A DNA stretch of 64,000 bases from an uncultured Tenacibaculum sp. (GTDB lineage: Bacteria > Bacteroidota > Bacteroidia > Flavobacteriales > Flavobacteriaceae). Shown in pieces: positions 9,601-16,906 of the stretch. The translations under genes were made by a program, and so were the position numbers. The notes beneath the pieces were generated by a model. It was given only the letters and a program-made list of their open reading frames with translations, did no database searches and was not told the origin of the DNA. The stretch is taken from assembly GCA_947501615.1 (NCBI GenBank), contig CANMWK010000008.1, positions 153,181 through 217,180 of the forward strand. The letters are read 5' to 3'. How positions within the stretch are numbered: position 1 is the first letter of the stretch; each line of letters opens with the position of its first letter.

Positions 9601-9859
9601 CATTGTATCCGTAAATTAGTAAAACATTATTTGGATTTGTTGGATCTAAATCCGTTTGCATTAAAGCATTCCATACTCCTGGAGTATATGAGCCTGTAGT
9701 TCCTTGCTGAATAAGTACAGCTAAGTTTGTTTTTAATTCCTGACCTGTTTTCGTAATGTCTGTTCCATTATAATATGTAGGAACCTGAGCCATTACATTA
9801 ACAGATACTAACAAAAAAACAACTCCCAACAATTGTTTTTTCAAGTAACCTTGTTTCAT
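3644..9859 (-). CDS. Giant T9SS-secreted dual nuclease (endonuclease I + EEP nuclease)
   Basis: A 2071-residue exported protein. Visible in order: signal peptide (1-25, ending NVMAQ); endonuclease I domain (about 30-255) with catalytic DWNREHTYPRS (110-119) and GSDIHHLR; fibronectin III (about 275-360); two near-identical jelly-roll-like units (174-residue period) beginning FQGFEG; three lamin-tail-type units (186-residue period) beginning INELDADT or INEVDADT; a DUF5689/OB-like domain starting TIAEARSKSDGEQVFITG; an endonuclease/exonuclease/phosphatase (EEP) domain with TWNIEWF, VQEI, LHARANNN, LGDYNDD and TISDHFP; two SprB/PKD-like repeats; and a T9SS sorting domain (MRIYPNPAYRNVTMEIE ... 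KVKVLIKK). The LTD-OB-EEP order recalls extracellular nucleases of the ExeM type. It probably degrades extracellular DNA or RNA at the cell surface or in the medium. The substrate is inferred. Confidence 0.9.
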   Translation of the reverse strand: MKQGYLKKQLLGVVFLLVSVNVMAQVPTYYNGTDITKTGQELKTNLAVLIQQGTTGSYTPGVWNALMQTDLDPTNPNNVLLIYGYNDTDGNPVTDRTRGRNDNGGNAGSDWNREHTYPRSLGQPNLGSEGPGSDIHHLRSSDVTMNSNRGNKPYINIAGGGNARAFNNGWYPGDEWKGDVARMMMYMYLRYGDRCELTRVGVGATTFNAEIPDIFLQWNAEDPVSQYEINRNVIVEGIQGNRNPFIDNPAFATSIWGGPQAEDRFNTMTTPDNEAPTVPTNLLASDIKTSEITLTWNSATDNVGVIAYQIFQDGNQITSVSGTSYVVTGLTENTTYEFKVKAIDAASNASADSNIVNATTLEGTIVTPPVGGDFIAFQGFEGSDSWNYTVSPVACNDGGNDVWDVVSSVGPINAPKTDANFFGVRDLDGNCGTSAGGTITFDAVDVSGFENVQVSFSVNVVGYDVANGDTISYQAIFDGQAQTEETITVGSPYSTNGWEDISVSVPNTVSNVGFVVNVKQNGGSDYAGFDDVRLTGTAIVTPPTGGNAIVFQGFEGTDSWNYIVSPVACNDGGRDVWDVVSSVGSINTPKTDANFFGVRDLDGNCGTSAGGVITFDAVDVSGFENVQVSFSVNVVGYDVANGDTISYQTVFDGQAQTEETITVGSPYSTNGWEDISVNVPNTVNSVALVINVKQNGGSDYAGFDDVRLTGTAVATTGSILINELDADTAGTDTQEFVELYDGGTGNTSLDGLVLVFYNGSNNQSYRTIDLSGQTTNAEGYFVVGNQDVPNVNIVIPSNGLQNGADAVALYSGNASDFPNGTSISTDNIVDAVVYDTNDSDDAELLVLLNAGEPQLNEGELGDKDGHSLQRVPNGQGGARNTSSFTQMAPTPGSANGVTVVPSAEIIINELDADTPGTDTQEFVELYDGGVGNTSLDGLVLVFYNGSNNQSYNAIDLSGQTTSATGYFVVGNQDVPNVNIVIPSNGLQNGADAVALYSGNVADYANGTAISTDNLIDAVVYDTNDSDDAELLVLLNAGEPQLNEDELGDKNNHSLQRIANGSGGARNTSTFTQLLPTPGAANGVTVVIPSNIVINEVDADTAGTDTQEFVELYDGGVGNTSLDGLVLVLFNGSNNTSYNAIDLSGQTTSATGYFVVGNQDVPNVNIVIPSNGLQNGADAVALYAGNVADYTNGTAVTTDNLIDAVVYDTNDSDDVELLVLLNAGEPQLNEDEEGNKDIHSLQRSPNGMGGARNTSAFVRLVPTPGAENVDVVTVPTEPITIAEARSKSDGEQVFITGVLTVTDAFRGSAYIQDSTGAIAIFDEQIYGENIFQIGDSITVKGTRSSFRDQVQLSQITEVVNNGVANNPIEPKVITLSELTNHPGELVKVLNPSFPTPNDILFGNSNYELTDGSGNGQLRIDIDVAEIVGLGQPETCNEVVGVVGRFLSTYQLLPRQGSDIPCATAYTPPVSPVSDIAKENTLDIVTWNIEWFGDEENSPAAGNPNSDQIQKESVKSIIQRLNADIIAVQEIVDVALFEELINELPEYDYILSDAVSRPNATDGVSQKVGFIYRKATVNIKSSEALLRSIHPLYNGGDASALTDYPNADKTRFYASGRLPFLITADVTINDETEEYNFVALHARANNNSDAQSRYDMRKFDVEILKDSLDTRFASSNLVLLGDYNDDVDETVVAGSVTDNTSTYDAYVKDTTNYSIVTESLTTNGFRSFVFTENMIDHITVSNELDDNYLADSEQVHYEFYTNVYSRTISDHFPVSVRLQLKALEIDEVVLTNVTCNGNNDGVASVLAFNGVAPYTYVWSNGADTETVTELSSGDYTVTVTDALGASVTQAFEISEPTPLEVTVSEDVTVYKGYSNQSCTNLEVLSISGGEAPYTYEWSTGEATNIINVCPEVDTTYTVVITDVNGCSVSKEISVTAIDVSCNSYRGFNKVQICFRGRQRCIPEFLVKHFLRKGAVLGSCDGSDDTDAFEITRMRIYPNPAYRNVTMEIESSGTGKAEISLFNFYGRKLFTTQRNISKGVNKLRYNLRGLRRGAYYVKVFVNGKRQKVKVLIKK
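6060..7700 (-). repeat. Three tandem lamin-tail repeats (558-nt period)
   Basis: Inside the giant nuclease gene, long stretches of nearly identical DNA recur; one shared tract ends at 6240, 6798 and 7356, an exact 558-nt (186-codon) period. The units encode lamin-tail-like domains with VELYDGG, VLVFYNGSNN (or VLVLFNGSNN) and DAVVYDTNDSDD. Their similarity at DNA level implies recent duplication or gene conversion and would allow copy-number change in frame. Confidence 0.9.
7735..8745 (-). repeat. Two tandem jelly-roll-like repeats (522-nt period)
   Basis: Inside the giant nuclease gene two almost identical units follow the fibronectin III domain. A common tract starts at 8061 and again at 8583, a 522-nt (174-codon) period. 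Each encodes a unit beginning FQGFEG and ending FDDVRLTGTA, probably a carbohydrate- or surface-binding beta-sandwich; the ligand is unknown. Confidence 0.88.
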
Positions 9860-9887
9860 TATAGACTTTATTTGATTTTTAAAAATG

Positions 9888-9895
9888 CAAAGTTA
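9888..9895 (-). promoter_or_regulatory. -7 box of the giant nuclease gene
   Basis: The complement reads TAACTTTG, matching TAnnTTTG, 28 nt upstream of the ATG at 9859. No TTG is found at the expected -33 distance, which may indicate activator dependence. Confidence 0.5.
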
Positions 9896-10141
9896 TAACA
9901 CTTAAGAATAAGGTTGTTAGTAAATTGTAAAGTTTTTTAACTAAATAACATTTTTTCAGAAAAATTTATTTTAAAATGAACTACCTCAACAGAAGAGTAT
10001 TACGTATATAGTTTAAAATTTTATTCCTATCAATATAAACACATGATAAACAAATACCTAAACACCAACCTACAATTAAAATTAAATCTATTGAAACTAG
10101 ATTTAGAGGTTACTTAGTCGCATTAGATTGAAGTTTAGCTT

Positions 10142-10180
10142 AAAAAAACAGTTTAGGTTAATTTAAATTAACCCAAACTG
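10142..10180 (-). terminator. Palindromic minus-strand terminator
   Basis: The 32-nt palindrome at 10149-10180 (arms CAGTTTaGGTTAATTT and AAATTAACCcAAACTG) has a single mismatch and is followed on the minus strand by seven T residues. It lies between the EEP nuclease gene and the giant nuclease gene, downstream of a second hairpin. Confidence 0.7.
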
Positions 10181-10357
10181 AAACGGATATATAAAAAACA
10201 ATCAACTACTTAAACTATGTAAGTAAATTGAGTTAGATATCAGTATAAGAATGTCTGTTCCTAGTGAAATTCTTAAAAGAATTTTATGTCGAAAACTATC
10301 TTTCTATAATCTAAATTATCTCACAAGACAAAAATAGACACAATAAAAATAAGAGAG

Positions 10358-10402
10358 GTACGGGACACCCACACTTTTGGTGTGGGTGTCCCGTACTTTT
10401 TT
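10358..10402 (+). terminator. Perfect 17-bp stem terminator
   Basis: GTACGGGACACCCACAC (10358-10374) pairs perfectly with 10380-10396 around a TTTTG loop and is followed by TTTTTT on the plus strand. It lies 26 nt beyond the stop of the minus-strand EEP gene, so it may work in both directions, but its canonical orientation is plus, where no gene precedes it. Confidence 0.85.
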
Positions 10403-10427
10403 ATACATTTATGAGTAGTTAATCGTA

Positions 10428-11468
10428 TTACTCCTCTTTAATTAGATATAGATATACAGGATAATGATCGCTGTAACCTCCTGAATAAATTCCATTAGAA
10501 AAACTTCTGAATGGATATCCTTTATATCTACCGTTTTTCTGCATTAAAAAACGTTTGTTAAAAATTCCAGAAGTAAACATCTTGTAACTAGAAAAATCTT
10601 TTTCTTTAGAACTGTTCAATAGTGGTGAGGTTATCATAATTTGATCAAATAGACTTAAATTATCTCTATGTGCTGTAGTATTCAATCCTTTTTTAAACAT
10701 ATTCTCATATGGATTATATAACTCTCCTTCTTTAATAGTACTTTTATTTGCCTTCGTTTTTAAAATATGCTTAAAAGAAGTATTCATTGGGTCATCGTTA
10801 AAATCTCCCATAATTATAATTTTTGCGTTTTCATCCCCCGCTCTAATCTTTTCCATGATTTGCGTTACTTTATATGCTGCCTTTTCTCTTTTAGGATTAC
10901 TCTTTGCTTCTCCTCCTCTTCTAGATGGCCAATGATTCACCAGTATGTGTATCAATTCATCATCTAAATATCCTGATACCCACAAAATATCTCTAGTGTA
11001 AACTTTCTTGTTATTCGCATATATATTTGGATGTATCGCTTCAAAATGTATCGGTTTAAAATAGCGTGGTTGATATAATAGGGCGACATCTATACCTCTT
11101 TTATCAGGGGAATCAAAATGAATACTACGATATTGACTTTGTTTTAAATATTTAGTTTTCACTAAATCTTCTAAAACATGTTTATTTTCAATTTCTGCAA
11201 CGCCTAAAACTACTGGACTTGTTTTTGTTTTCTCCCTTCCAATTTTGCATATAACTTTCGATAGTTTATCAATTTTGTCCCAATACACTTTAGATTTGCC
11301 TTCTTTTAACTGCATTATAGGACTTAATTCATCGTTTTTATCCGGATTATTTATAGTATCGAATAAATTCTCAAGATTGTAGAAAGCAACAGTTCTTATT
11401 TTGTATTTTTTTTGAGCAACAACTACTCCAATACAGTAGAAAGTTAATAGTAGACATAACTTTTTCAT
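10428..11468 (-). CDS. Secreted endonuclease/exonuclease/phosphatase family nuclease
   Basis: A 346-residue exported EEP-fold protein with signal peptide 1-19 (cleavage after VVVAQ). Catalytic motifs are complete: FYNLENLFD (Asn31), GVAEIEN (metal-binding Glu near 92-94), VNHWPSRRGG (His179), IMGDFNDDP (Asp222/Asn224) and the C-terminal GGYSDHYPVY. Proteins of this type are secreted or periplasmic DNases or phosphodiesterases. There is no T9SS tail, so it is probably periplasmic or outer-membrane associated. It lies between a giant secreted nuclease and a divergent TonB receptor, which fits finishing the breakdown of imported nucleic acid. Substrate is inferred. Confidence 0.88.
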   Translation of the reverse strand: MKKLCLLLTFYCIGVVVAQKKYKIRTVAFYNLENLFDTINNPDKNDELSPIMQLKEGKSKVYWDKIDKLSKVICKIGREKTKTSPVVLGVAEIENKHVLEDLVKTKYLKQSQYRSIHFDSPDKRGIDVALLYQPRYFKPIHFEAIHPNIYANNKKVYTRDILWVSGYLDDELIHILVNHWPSRRGGEAKSNPKREKAAYKVTQIMEKIRAGDENAKIIIMGDFNDDPMNTSFKHILKTKANKSTIKEGELYNPYENMFKKGLNTTAHRDNLSLFDQIMITSPLLNSSKEKDFSSYKMFTSGIFNKRFLMQKNGRYKGYPFRSFSNGIYSGGYSDHYPVYLYLIKEE

Positions 11469-11498
11469 AATAGTAAAATTTCTTTTTTATAGCATTCA

Positions 11499-11506
11499 CA
11501 AAATTA
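11499..11506 (-). promoter_or_regulatory. -7 box of the EEP nuclease gene
   Basis: The complement reads TAATTTTG (TAnnTTTG), 30 nt upstream of the ATG. It lies in the 145-nt divergent region shared with the TonB receptor at 11614. No -33 TTG was found at normal spacing. Confidence 0.45.
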
Positions 11507-11613
11507 ATCTAATATGATTTATGACACTTTAGTTTAAAACGTTAATTTTTTATTAAATCATTTTAGCTTTCTATCAAAAAAAGTAAATTAGCAACTGCTA
11601 TTGAAAAAAAACT

Positions 11614-14397
11614 ATGAAAAAGATACTAATATCTATACTTTTTAGTATAGTTGTTCCTTGGTGTATATTTTCTCAAAATAACATTACAGGCACAGTAAAA
11701 GATGCTTCATCAAAAAAAGCTCTATCAGGAGTCTCTGTCCACATTAAAAACAAAGACAAATTTACAATTACCAAAAAAAATGGTGTTTTCAATCTTAAGA
11801 ACTTTCGTAATGGAAAATTCATGATTACTATAACTAAAAAAGGTTATGAGACTCAAAATTATCCCATTACCTTATCAAACAATACTGTAGATTTAGGCAC
11901 AATCTTTATGTATAAAGATGAAATCTCTGAAAATCATGATACTAGTACTATTATTATTGCAGACGATGAACTCAATGATGAAAACAATACTGCTGACAAC
12001 ATTTCTAGCTTACTACAAGCTTCTCGTGATACCTATTTACGAACTGCTGCTTTTGAATTTAGTGCTGCTTTTTTTAAAATTCGAGGTTTAGATAGTGATA
12101 ATGCTAAGGTATTGATTAATGGAATTGAAATGAATACTTTAGAAAATGGCAGACCAGAATGGTCGAACTGGGGAGGATTAAATGATGCATTAAAAAATCA
12201 AGAGTTCACTAATGGTTTAGCTCCATCAAATTATACTTTTGGAGGGGTCTTAGGTACCACTCATATCAATACAAGAGCCTCTAACTATCGTAAAGGCATT
12301 AAGATATCATACGCCTCCTCAAACAGAAGTTATCAGCACAGAGGTATGGCAACATATGCTTCTGGGGTATTAAAAGGTGGTTGGGCATTTTCTATTAGTG
12401 GCAGCAGAAGAATTGCTAATGAAGGTTTTATAAATGGCACTTCTTATAATGCAACTTCTTTATTCGCTTCCATTGAAAAAAAAATCACTGATAAGCATGA
12501 TGTAAATATTACCACCGTTTTTGCCTCTAACAAAAGAGGAACAAGCTCTTCCAACACTTTAGAAGTAACTCATTTAAAAGGAATTAAATACAACGCTAAT
12601 TGGGGATTTCAAAATGGCAACATCAGAAATTCTCGAATTCGAAGTATTGAAGAACCTTTTACCATATTAAGTCACTATTGGACTATTAACGATAATATTA
12701 ATTTAAACACAAATATTTCGTATCAATTTGGAAAAACAGGAAGAAGTAGAATAGATTTTAATAGTGGTGAAAACCCTAATCCAACACAACTAAGAAACCT
12801 ACCAAGTTTCTGGATTAACAAAAATGATTTAGCGCAAGCTTATGAAACAGAACAACGCTTTTTAAATGATGGACAAGTTAACTGGGAGAGCATATATGCT
12901 GCAAACAACAACAACAACAACAACAACAACACTGAACAAGGTTTTGAAGCCGCTTATGCACTTATTGAAGATAGGATTGACAATCGTACTTTTAATATAA
13001 ATACTATTGTAAATTCCGAGCTTACGGATAACATTTCATTGAATGGCAAATTGCAATACACATCATCTAAATCTGAACGTTTTGCTAACATCTTAGATCT
13101 TTTAGGCAGCACAATTGGCTATATGGACATCAATAGATTTGGTAGGATTGGAAACCCTGAAAGACAAAATAACCTATTGAATCCCGACAACATTGCACAT
13201 GAAGGAGAGCGGTTAAAATACAATTATATTATCAACTCTCAAATTGCAAATCTTTTTCTTCAAAGTACATTTCAATACCGTAAAACGGATTTTTACTTCG
13301 CAGGAACGTTTACGCAAACCTCTCATCAAAGAGAAGGACTTTATCAAAGCGGACGCTTCCCGAACAACTCTTTAGGTAAATCTGAACAACAAAACTTTAC
13401 TTCTATCGGGATAAAATCTGGTATTACATATAAAATATCTGGTAGACATCTTTTAGACTTTAATGCAGGATATCTAGAAAAAGCTCCTAGCATTAGAGAT
13501 ACATTTACACAGATTAGAGAAAGCAACCTAGTTACTGAAGGGTTAACCAATGAAAAGGTGTTTGCTATTGATGCAAGTTATATTATGAGATCACCCAAAT
13601 TTACCTCTAGAATTACAGGATATTTTTCTCAAATTAAAGACGATATAGACACCAATTTCTTTTTCTTTCAATCTGATTTATTTGATAGTTTTGTGCAAGA
13701 AACAATTACTGGGATACATAAAAGGCATATTGGTGCTGAATTTGGTCTTGAATATAAACTCACTCCAAGTCTATACCTAAAAGGTGCTGGTAATTTTGGT
13801 GAATATTACTACAATAACAACCCTAAAAATGTTCGACTATCAACTGAAAACACAGATACCACAAGAAATCTAGGTTTTAGTAACGGAATTCGAAACTTTG
13901 GAACCACATATTTAAAAAACTACAGATTAAGTACTGGACCTCAACAAGCATATTCCTTGGGGATTGAATATCGTGATCCTGATTTTTGGTGGATTAACAT
14001 CACAGGAAATTATTTTAATGATACCTACATTGATGTAAGTCCAATACTAAGAAGTGCTGCTTTTTTTACGGATAATGATGGCTTACCTATTATTAATTAT
14101 GATCCTGTGGTAGCAAAGAATCTATTACATCAAGAAGAATTTGGCGACTATTTTATTGCTAATGCCATTGGAGGAAAGTCTTGGAAAATAAGCAAACAAC
14201 ATGCATATATTGGATTTACTTTAGGGATAAGCAACATTTTTAATCAACACTTTAGAACTGGTGGTTTTGAACAAGCTCGCACCGGAGGCTTTAACCAATT
14301 AAACGAAGACTTCAATCGACCTAAACGACTATTCGGTGCAAAATACTGGTTCGGCAGAGGCACAAATTACTTCCTTAACATGTACTATAGATTTTAA
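11614..14397 (+). CDS. TonB-dependent outer-membrane receptor
   Basis: A 927-residue receptor with signal peptide (1-21, ending CIFSQ), a carboxypeptidase-regulatory-like domain (about 22-105, NITGTVKDASSKKALSGVSV), a plug with KIRGLDSDNAKVLINGIEMN, and a beta-barrel ending in the aromatic FLNMYYRF. It has no SusD partner; instead a DUF5689 lipoprotein follows 13 nt downstream, so the two form an operon. It is divergent from a secreted EEP nuclease. The combination suggests uptake of nucleic-acid breakdown products, though TonB receptor substrates cannot be read from sequence. A run of nine Asn encoded by perfect AAC repeats lies near residue 430. Confidence 0.9.
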   Translation: MKKILISILFSIVVPWCIFSQNNITGTVKDASSKKALSGVSVHIKNKDKFTITKKNGVFNLKNFRNGKFMITITKKGYETQNYPITLSNNTVDLGTIFMYKDEISENHDTSTIIIADDELNDENNTADNISSLLQASRDTYLRTAAFEFSAAFFKIRGLDSDNAKVLINGIEMNTLENGRPEWSNWGGLNDALKNQEFTNGLAPSNYTFGGVLGTTHINTRASNYRKGIKISYASSNRSYQHRGMATYASGVLKGGWAFSISGSRRIANEGFINGTSYNATSLFASIEKKITDKHDVNITTVFASNKRGTSSSNTLEVTHLKGIKYNANWGFQNGNIRNSRIRSIEEPFTILSHYWTINDNINLNTNISYQFGKTGRSRIDFNSGENPNPTQLRNLPSFWINKNDLAQAYETEQRFLNDGQVNWESIYAANNNNNNNNNTEQGFEAAYALIEDRIDNRTFNINTIVNSELTDNISLNGKLQYTSSKSERFANILDLLGSTIGYMDINRFGRIGNPERQNNLLNPDNIAHEGERLKYNYIINSQIANLFLQSTFQYRKTDFYFAGTFTQTSHQREGLYQSGRFPNNSLGKSEQQNFTSIGIKSGITYKISGRHLLDFNAGYLEKAPSIRDTFTQIRESNLVTEGLTNEKVFAIDASYIMRSPKFTSRITGYFSQIKDDIDTNFFFFQSDLFDSFVQETITGIHKRHIGAEFGLEYKLTPSLYLKGAGNFGEYYYNNNPKNVRLSTENTDTTRNLGFSNGIRNFGTTYLKNYRLSTGPQQAYSLGIEYRDPDFWWINITGNYFNDTYIDVSPILRSAAFFTDNDGLPIINYDPVVAKNLLHQEEFGDYFIANAIGGKSWKISKQHAYIGFTLGISNIFNQHFRTGGFEQARTGGFNQLNEDFNRPKRLFGAKYWFGRGTNYFLNMYYRF
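12904..12930 (+). repeat. (AAC)9 microsatellite inside the receptor gene
   Basis: Nine uninterrupted AAC codons encode nine Asn in a predicted barrel loop. Slippage would change length in multiples of three without breaking the frame. Confidence 0.95.
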
Positions 14398-14410
14398 AAA
14401 ATTATAAACT

Positions 14411-15859
14411 ATGAAAATAAATTCAAGCAAAATAGCAGTTATAAGTTTACTTATCATACTTCTTTCATCATGTATCGACGATAGTTTTGATATCCCCACT
14501 CCTTCTGGAACTGAAGAGAATGAAGCATTAACTATAGTATTAGATAATATCGCTAACGATCCAACATGGAATGTAATAAGTATCAGTGAACTTAAATCTA
14601 GATACACCCCTGGTTTAACACCTCGAATGTCTCCAGTATTAATCAATAAAAATGATGTACTAAAAGGCTATGTAGTTTCTTCGGATCGTTCTAATAATTT
14701 TTTTGAAGAAATTTATATTCAAGACGCTCCTGAAAACCCTACATCAGGTATTAAAATCGCCATCAGTTTAAGGAATAGTAATACTAAATTCAATATAGGA
14801 AGAGCAGTATATATTCATTTAAATGGACTATACTTAGGGGAAACAAGAAACACCAATTTTAGTAATGATGGAGTACTTACTATCGGAGGAAAGGTTGATT
14901 TTAACAATCCATTACAAGTAGCCCAAATGTCAGAAACTCAAATTTCTAATCATATATTTAGAACTAAAGTTACAGAAACTATTATTCCTAAAACAATTAA
15001 AATTGGAGAAATTAACAATCAAATTATTGGAACTTTTGTAAGGATAGAAGATGCTTTTTTCCCTACTGAATTAAACGGGTTAACGATTGTAGACCAGAAT
15101 GAAACGTTTGATACTAAAAGAGTATTGTCTGTATGCAATGGTTCTGGGTTTTTAAACTTTATTATAGAAAATAGTCCTTTCGCTAATTTTTCTTCAGTTA
15201 AAATGCAATCTGAAACTGGAGGCACTATAGACGGAATAATAACTAAAGATTTTAATGGTGATAATTTTGTTATGGTAATTAATAATATTGAAGCTATTAA
15301 TTTTAAAGCTCCACTATGTCAGCCATTGGATTTAAGTACTTTTACTACAATTTTTGAAGAGGATTTTGAAGAAACTTCAGGATCAGGAAATCTATCTATT
15401 CCTGAGTGGACAAATTTTAGTCAAGAAGGTACTCGACTTTTCAAAAGTTACACAGATAGTGATACAGGGAATAAAGCAACCAGTATTGGTGCTTTTAGAG
15501 CTACGGAAGCAAATACAATTTCTTGGCTAATTACTCCCAAAATCAACTTAGACAATACTACTATCGAATTACTATCTTTTGAATCTTCTAATAGTTTTCC
15601 TGATGGCAGTGAATTAGAAGTATTAATTACTACAGATTGGGATGGTACTGAAACTAATATTAAAACTGCTACATGGACAACTTTACCTGCTATTATTGTT
15701 CCTGATACTGAAAACTTTATGAATTGGATTCCATCAGGAGACATCGAGTTATCTAATTTCTCTGGGAATGCTCATATCGCTTTTAAATATACTGGAAGTG
15801 GTGATCCTACTATGGATGGCACTTTTGAAATCGATAATATTAAAATTCTTGCGCAATAG
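14411..15859 (+). CDS. DUF5689 surface lipoprotein with choice-of-anchor J domain
   Basis: A 482-residue lipoprotein: signal peptide with lipobox LLSSC (Cys21) followed by acidic IDD, a Bacteroidota surface-export-like context. Residues about 45-295 match DUF5689, an OB-like module (ISISELKSRY ... VLKGYVVSSD ... DGIITKDFNGD). Residues about 310-482 form a beta-sandwich of the choice-of-anchor J type (EEDFEE ... WLITPKINL ... FEIDNIKI). It is co-transcribed with the TonB receptor and probably forms its extracellular ligand-binding partner. A related DUF5689 module sits next to the EEP domain of the giant nuclease, hinting at a shared ligand. The ligand itself is unknown. Confidence 0.85.
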   Translation: MKINSSKIAVISLLIILLSSCIDDSFDIPTPSGTEENEALTIVLDNIANDPTWNVISISELKSRYTPGLTPRMSPVLINKNDVLKGYVVSSDRSNNFFEEIYIQDAPENPTSGIKIAISLRNSNTKFNIGRAVYIHLNGLYLGETRNTNFSNDGVLTIGGKVDFNNPLQVAQMSETQISNHIFRTKVTETIIPKTIKIGEINNQIIGTFVRIEDAFFPTELNGLTIVDQNETFDTKRVLSVCNGSGFLNFIIENSPFANFSSVKMQSETGGTIDGIITKDFNGDNFVMVINNIEAINFKAPLCQPLDLSTFTTIFEEDFEETSGSGNLSIPEWTNFSQEGTRLFKSYTDSDTGNKATSIGAFRATEANTISWLITPKINLDNTTIELLSFESSNSFPDGSELEVLITTDWDGTETNIKTATWTTLPAIIVPDTENFMNWIPSGDIELSNFSGNAHIAFKYTGSGDPTMDGTFEIDNIKILAQ

Positions 15860-15883
15860 AATGATTCCAATTAAAATAGCATG

Positions 15884-15913
15884 AAAAACTGAGTTTTAAA
15901 ACTCAGTTTTTTT
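15884..15913 (+). terminator. Terminator of the receptor/DUF5689 operon
   Basis: AAAAACTGAGTTTT (15884-15897) is followed directly by its complement (15898-15911) and then T residues, 25 nt after the DUF5689 stop codon. Confidence 0.85.
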
Positions 15914-15938
15914 ATTGATCTTTATCCAAAAACAATAA

Positions 15939-16829
15939 ATGTCTGCCAATAGTAGGTTATCTAAGGCTTTTAAAAACGCGAAAAAGCTTCGTTTGGATAA
16001 GAATTCAAAATATATTTTATTTTCCGATTGCCATCGGGGTGATAATAGTTTTGCAGATGATTTTGCTCGTAATAGAAAAATATTCAATTACGCCATTTCT
16101 CAATATCTTACAAAAGGTTTTACTTATATAGAACTTGGAGATGGAGATGAACTATGGGAAAACACATTTTCCTCTATATTCAATGCAAATAAGGATACTT
16201 TTCTTCTTCTAAAAAAATTTTATGATACGAATCGCCTCCATTTTATTTGGGGAAATCACGATATGGACTATAAGAACCCGAAGCATATTAAAAAAAACCT
16301 AACACAATATTACGAAACTGTTACTGAGACATATCAAGAATTTATGCCTAATGCATCATTCTCTGAATCAATTATTTTAGAAAACGAAACAGGAAATTCT
16401 ATTTTTTTACTTCATGGACATCAAGCAGATTGGTTCAATTATTCTTGCTGGAAAATTAGTCGTTTCTTGGTACGATATTTATGGAAACCTCTTCAGATTA
16501 TTGGTATTAAAGACCCCACAAGTCCTGCCCAAAACTTTAAAGAGTTAATAAAAGTAGAAAAACATATCGAAAAATGGATTAAAAACCATAAAAATCAAGT
16601 ATTGATAACTGGTCATACACACAGACCAAGATTCCCTCAACCAGAGGAATTACCTTACTTTAATGACGGTAGTTGTGTACATCCACGTTGCATAACTGGT
16701 ATAGAAATTGAAAACTACGAAATCAGCTTAATTAAATGGCATGTTACTACTCATGAAAATGGAACCATGCAAATTATACGAACTGTTTTAGAAGGGCCTC
16801 AAAACTTAGCTAATTATCTAGATAAATAG
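15939..16829 (+). CDS. Calcineurin-like metallophosphoesterase
   Basis: A 296-residue soluble protein with all metallophosphoesterase blocks: FSDCHRGD, LGDGDELWEN, WGNHDMDY, LLHGHQADW and ITGHTHRPRF, which bind a dinuclear metal centre. There is no signal peptide or membrane segment, so it acts in the cytoplasm. It lies just after the terminator of the receptor operon and 77 nt before a PiT phosphate transporter gene. The context suggests phosphate release or signalling linked to phosphate supply. The fold is certain; the substrate (nucleotide, phosphoprotein or lipid headgroup) is not. Confidence 0.85.
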   Translation: MSANSRLSKAFKNAKKLRLDKNSKYILFSDCHRGDNSFADDFARNRKIFNYAISQYLTKGFTYIELGDGDELWENTFSSIFNANKDTFLLLKKFYDTNRLHFIWGNHDMDYKNPKHIKKNLTQYYETVTETYQEFMPNASFSESIILENETGNSIFLLHGHQADWFNYSCWKISRFLVRYLWKPLQIIGIKDPTSPAQNFKELIKVEKHIEKWIKNHKNQVLITGHTHRPRFPQPEELPYFNDGSCVHPRCITGIEIENYEISLIKWHVTTHENGTMQIIRTVLEGPQNLANYLDK

Positions 16830-16872
16830 CATTTCATAACAATTACATAACATACCGCAAAATGGAGGTGTT

Positions 16873-16880
16873 TACTTTTG
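16873..16880 (+). promoter_or_regulatory. -7 box of the phosphate transporter gene
   Basis: TACTTTTG matches TAnnTTTG and lies 26 nt before the ATG at 16907. It falls inside the longer in-frame reading from 16862, arguing that translation starts at 16907. Confidence 0.5.
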
Positions 16881-16906
16881 TCGAGTTTAATTATCTTAAT
16901 ATAAAG

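Larger units (their letters stand above)
9860..10427. other. 568-nt gene-free region with several hairpins
   Basis: No convincing coding frame was seen. It contains the promoter of the giant nuclease (9888-9895), a small hairpin AAATCTA/TAGATTT (10084-10104), a 32-nt palindrome that reads as a minus-strand terminator (10142-10180), and a perfect 17-bp terminator stem (10358-10396) whose T-run is on the plus strand. The 177 nt between the last two could carry a small RNA or the 3' UTR of the EEP nuclease gene. Confidence 0.6.

Noticed and set aside
12890..12940. Short repeats as a possible CRISPR or regulatory array
   Set aside because: It is a simple AAC trinucleotide run in frame within a receptor gene, with no spacers.
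16862..16906. Upstream start for the phosphate transporter
   Set aside because: A -7 box lies within this stretch and the family starts at the later ATG.
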